Translations under genes and position numbers: made by a program | Assembly (NCBI RefSeq): GCF_000943545.1 | Contig: NZ_JTHP01000030.1 | Location: forward strand, 1-64,000 | Direction of reading: 5' to 3' | Length of the DNA stretch: 64,000 nt | Source: Paenibacillus terrae | Lineage (GTDB): Bacteria; Bacillota; Bacilli; Paenibacillales; Paenibacillaceae | Part shown: positions 61,247-64,000 of the stretch, piece after piece | How the letters are laid out: each line of letters opens with the position of its first letter | Position numbering within the stretch: position 1 is the stretch's first letter | Notes under the pieces: model-generated | The model's input: only the letters and a program-made list of their open reading frames with translations | Told to the model about the DNA's origin: nothing | Databases searched by the model: none

Positions 61247-62086
61247 ATGAAACCGGAAGCACGTCTGGAAGCACTATCTGTTTTTCTTAAAACAAAAAGA
61301 GCCCGTTTACACCCGCATATGGTCGGTCTGCCGAACGGATCACGCCGCAGAACACCCGGCTTGCGCAGAGAAGAAGTGGCTCAATTAGCAGGTGTCAGCA
61401 CCACATGGTACACCTGGCTGGAGCAGGGACGCGATATCAAGGTGTCCGCCTCTGTACTGGATGCCATTGCCGCCACCTTGCAGCTAAACACGGATGAACG
61501 AAAGTATTTGTATGATTTAGCGCTTGAAACCGGATTTCAGACACCTCCTGCTCTTGCAGAGCAGACGCTTATTTCCCCTTCCCTGCAAAAAATAGTACAG
61601 GAGCTGCGCTATTGCCCTGCTATTATTTCAGATCGGCGCTGCCATATTGTCGGCTGGAATGCAGCCGCGGCTCATGTGTTTATGGATTTTGCCGAGCTGC
61701 CCCATGAACAACGCAACATGATTGAACTGCTGTTTACCAAAAAAGAGTTTAAAAGTCTCGCTGTAAACTGGGAGCATTTCGTCAAAGGATTCCTTGCTAT
61801 TTTCCGCGCTTATTACGGACAATATGTGACGGACCCTTGGTATGCACAGTTCATACAGAACATGAGCCGGGCTTATCCGGAGTTTAATGAACTTTGGAAT
61901 CAGAGTGAGGTCAGCTCTGCGCCGGAGGTGCTGATTGAATTTCGTCATGCCAAGGCAGGCAAAATGTTATTTGACCTGACCTCCCTTCAGGTGCAAGGCA
62001 GCGTCGATCTGCGTTGCAGCATCTACACCCCGAACGCACAAACCTCTACAGAAAGCAAACTCCAAAAGCTGATGGAAGGCAGCTAA
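61247..62086 (+). CDS. XRE-family regulator, MmyB-like
   Basis: 279 residues from the ATG at 61247 behind ATGGAGAG. It has an N-terminal helix-turn-helix (REEVAQLAGVSTTWYTWLEQ) preceded by the RRRTPGLRREE signature of this family. The C-terminal MmyB-like ligand domain (RYCPAIISDRRCHIVGWNAA, NMSRAYPEFNELW) binds lipophilic or acyl-like ligands in known structures. The divergent fabF would be a fitting target. Monocistronic. Confidence 0.9.
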   Translation: MKPEARLEALSVFLKTKRARLHPHMVGLPNGSRRRTPGLRREEVAQLAGVSTTWYTWLEQGRDIKVSASVLDAIAATLQLNTDERKYLYDLALETGFQTPPALAEQTLISPSLQKIVQELRYCPAIISDRRCHIVGWNAAAAHVFMDFAELPHEQRNMIELLFTKKEFKSLAVNWEHFVKGFLAIFRAYYGQYVTDPWYAQFIQNMSRAYPEFNELWNQSEVSSAPEVLIEFRHAKAGKMLFDLTSLQVQGSVDLRCSIYTPNAQTSTESKLQKLMEGS

Positions 62087-62173
62087 AGGATTTCACCCCT
62101 CCTGTTATGAAGATATCTTTTTCCGTCCATACTACATCTACGATCTGTGCAAAAAGGAGGGAGGGAATTCATC

Positions 62174-64000
62174 ATGAAAGCCAAATCGACAAGTTCCTCA
62201 CAATCACAAAATCAGGCACCACCACCTGTTCCGGTGCAATTTGACCGGAGCTGGCAGGATGAGCTGGACCAACGTCTCCGCAAAGGAGGACCTTGGGGAG
62301 ATTGGGATCTATATCAGTTGGCAATTGAGGCGGAGAAGGCCAAGCTGGTACCCAGCTTTGATGAGCTTCAATGTCTGAAGCATTTGCAAGATCTCACTCC
62401 GCTGCCCCATCAGCTGGATACGGCCCGTAAGGTATTATTTGAAATGTCCGGCCGCGCCATCCTCGCCGATGAAGTTGGCTTGGGTAAGACGATTGAAGCT
62501 GGAATGATTCTCAAGGAATATCTGGTTCGCGGACTTGCCGCCAAAGTGCTTATTCTTGTACCCGCTTCTCTGGTTCTACAATGGGTTCGTGAGTTGAACA
62601 GCAAATTTGGCATTCCAGCTGTCGCTCAGAAAAAAGCGTATTCCTGGTCGTCCGAGGTCGTCGTGGCCTCTATGGATACTGCCAAGCGGGAGCCACATAG
62701 TAACATCCTACTGGATACCGATTATGATCTGCTCATTATCGACGAAGCACACAAGCTAAAAAATAAAAAACATCCAACTACCAGTTCATTATGAAGCTGC
62801 GTAAAAAATATTGTTTGCTCCTGACCGCCACCCCTGTACAAAACGATTTGTCCGAGCTCTTCAATCTCATTACATTGCTTAAGCCCGGTCAGTTAGGACG
62901 ACATGGGGATTTTTCAGCCAACTTCGTTGTGGATAAACGACTACCTAAAAATGAGGATCAGCTCAAAGATGAGCTGTCCAAAGTCATGATCCGCAATCGT
63001 CGCGGCGAAGGGCCGGTCCAATTCACCAAACGAAATGTTTCCAACATTCACTTGGAGCTTTCGCTGGAAGAGCAAGCGCTATACGATGGAGTCACTTCCT
63101 TTGTCAAGGATCAATATCAGGCGAATGGCGGAAATTTGAGCAGCATGCTGTCTCTCGTTACCCTTCAGCGTGAAGTGTGCAGCAGCCGTGATGCGGTATT
63201 CGTAACGCTTGTCAATTTATCTAAAAAGATGGCGCCCGACTCCCCTCTACGCGATCGCGTCTGGGAATTGGTCGCGCACATCAAGGCGATTAAAGCCAAT
63301 TCCAAGGCGGAAAAAGCGCTTGAACTCATTCGTCAAATGAACGAAAAAGTGATTATTTTTACCGAATACCGGGCTACACAGGAATATTTGCTGAACTATT
63401 TTCGCGACCGGGGGCTATCCGCTGTTCCTTACCGAGGCGGCATGAACCGGGGACGCAAGGACTGGATGATGGATCTGTTCCGCGGACGCATTCAAGTGAT
63501 GATTGCCACGGAGGCGGGCGGCGAGGGCATTAACCTGCAATTTTGCCACCATATGATTAACTTTGACCTGCCGTGGAACCCCATGCGTGTGGAACAACGG
63601 ATTGGACGTGTGCATCGACTGGGACAGACGCATGATGTTAATATTTTCAACCTGTCCACAACCGGAACGATTGAAGAGCATATCCTCCATCTCCTGCATG
63701 AAAAAATCAACATGTTCGAAATGGTCATTGGCGGACTGGACGTCATTCTGGAACGGTTTGAAAAGAAAGAATCCATTGAAAAGAGTCTTAATAGAATCAT
63801 GCTTGAATCCAGCAATGACGATGAAATACGCCAAAAAATGCAAAAACTCGGCCATTCACTGGATTCCATCAAGCAGGAAATGAAACAGCTGCGTACGGAC
63901 AGTCCATCCACTTCGGATACGGCAACCGATATGTCATCCGAGACAAACCAGATCAATGGGTGCCTGACGGGAACAAGCCAAAGCACCGCTGATTTGCTAG
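62174..64000 (+). pseudogene. SNF2-family helicase (YqhH-like), frameshifted in an A tract and cut by the window end
   Basis: From the ATG at 62174 behind AAAGGAGGGAGG. The first frame has Walker A DEVGLGKTIEAGMILKEYL and Walker B LLIIDEAHKLKN, then runs out at 62794. Adding one A to the AAAAAA tract at 62765-62770 restores KLKNKKTSNYQFIMKLRKKY, LLTATPVQND and the RecA-like domain 2 with TEAGGEGINLQF and NPMRVEQRIGRVHRLGQ. That frame is open to 64000, so the 3' end is outside the window. It resembles B. subtilis YqhH. Loss or sequencing error cannot be told apart here. Confidence 0.8.

Noticed and set aside
62764..62772. AAAAAAC in the helicase gene as a programmed -1 frameshift site
   Set aside because: The heptamer is not in the zero-frame phase needed for tandem slippage, and no downstream pseudoknot was evident; a missing base is simpler.
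1..64000. Search by eye for CRISPR arrays, rRNA, complete insertion sequences, prophage genes and toxin-antitoxin pairs
   Set aside because: No regularly spaced repeats, transposases, integrases or phage structural genes were seen; the dispersed palindromes carry no coding capacity.

Overview
The window looks like chromosome of a Paenibacillus of the P. polymyxa type. The basis is strong AAGGAGG ribosome-binding sites, sigma-A promoters, a T-box riboswitch, a CcpN-type regulator, cre-like sites, an NrdI-E-F ribonucleotide reductase, HelD and many carbohydrate-use genes. This is judged from protein features and DNA signals only, with no database search. I see no phage, insertion sequence, CRISPR array, rRNA or tRNA.

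Layout. 1-8.4 kb: CcpN-like regulator divergent from transaldolase, a deleted pseudogene, a MarR-MFS operon, a second MFS pump, a chemoreceptor and a serine hydrolase. 8.5-15.2 kb: GH31 alpha-xylosidase divergent from an AraC regulator, a darcynin-like protein, a Crp/Fnr regulator and adenine deaminase. 15.2-23.5 kb: HelD, a possible small RNA, an aromatic-acid-exporter-like protein, MFS, glycosyltransferase and small membrane proteins (DUF2238, YwbE, DUF1361). 23.7-32.7 kb: a sugar locus with a large toroid-like hydrolase, a truncated isomerase, remnants of two ABC permeases, GH2 beta-mannosidase, a LacI regulator and a solute-binding lipoprotein. 33-43 kb: acetyltransferase, nrdIEF with three NrdR-like boxes, several decayed genes, a YHYH/copper-amine-oxidase-N secreted protein and a 700-residue methyltransferase. 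43.5-50.6 kb: an arabinan or arabino-oligosaccharide locus (solute-binding protein, two permeases, two GH43 enzymes) divergent from an ArsR-like regulator. 50.7-64 kb: DUF1361 and DUF1349 proteins, a T-box-controlled aminotransferase, a HesB-like protein, GrpB, macro-domain and SDR remnants, TetR divergent from MFS, a zinc-ribbon/effector-binding protein, a WYL regulator, FabF divergent from an XRE regulator, and a SNF2 helicase that runs off the end.

Most genes form short regulator-plus-target units. Their divergent promoters carry visible palindromes or boxes (MarR, LacI, TetR, CcpN, NrdR and cre-like).

Two themes stand out. First, two families of dispersed intergenic palindromic repeats occur. 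One is about 130 bp, present three times, with compensatory changes in its stems. The other is shorter and occurs at about 10.85 kb and 53.75 kb. Second, there is much recent gene decay: internal deletions, truncated genes, a rearranged permease pair, and single-base losses in or next to A tracts that could be real or sequencing errors.
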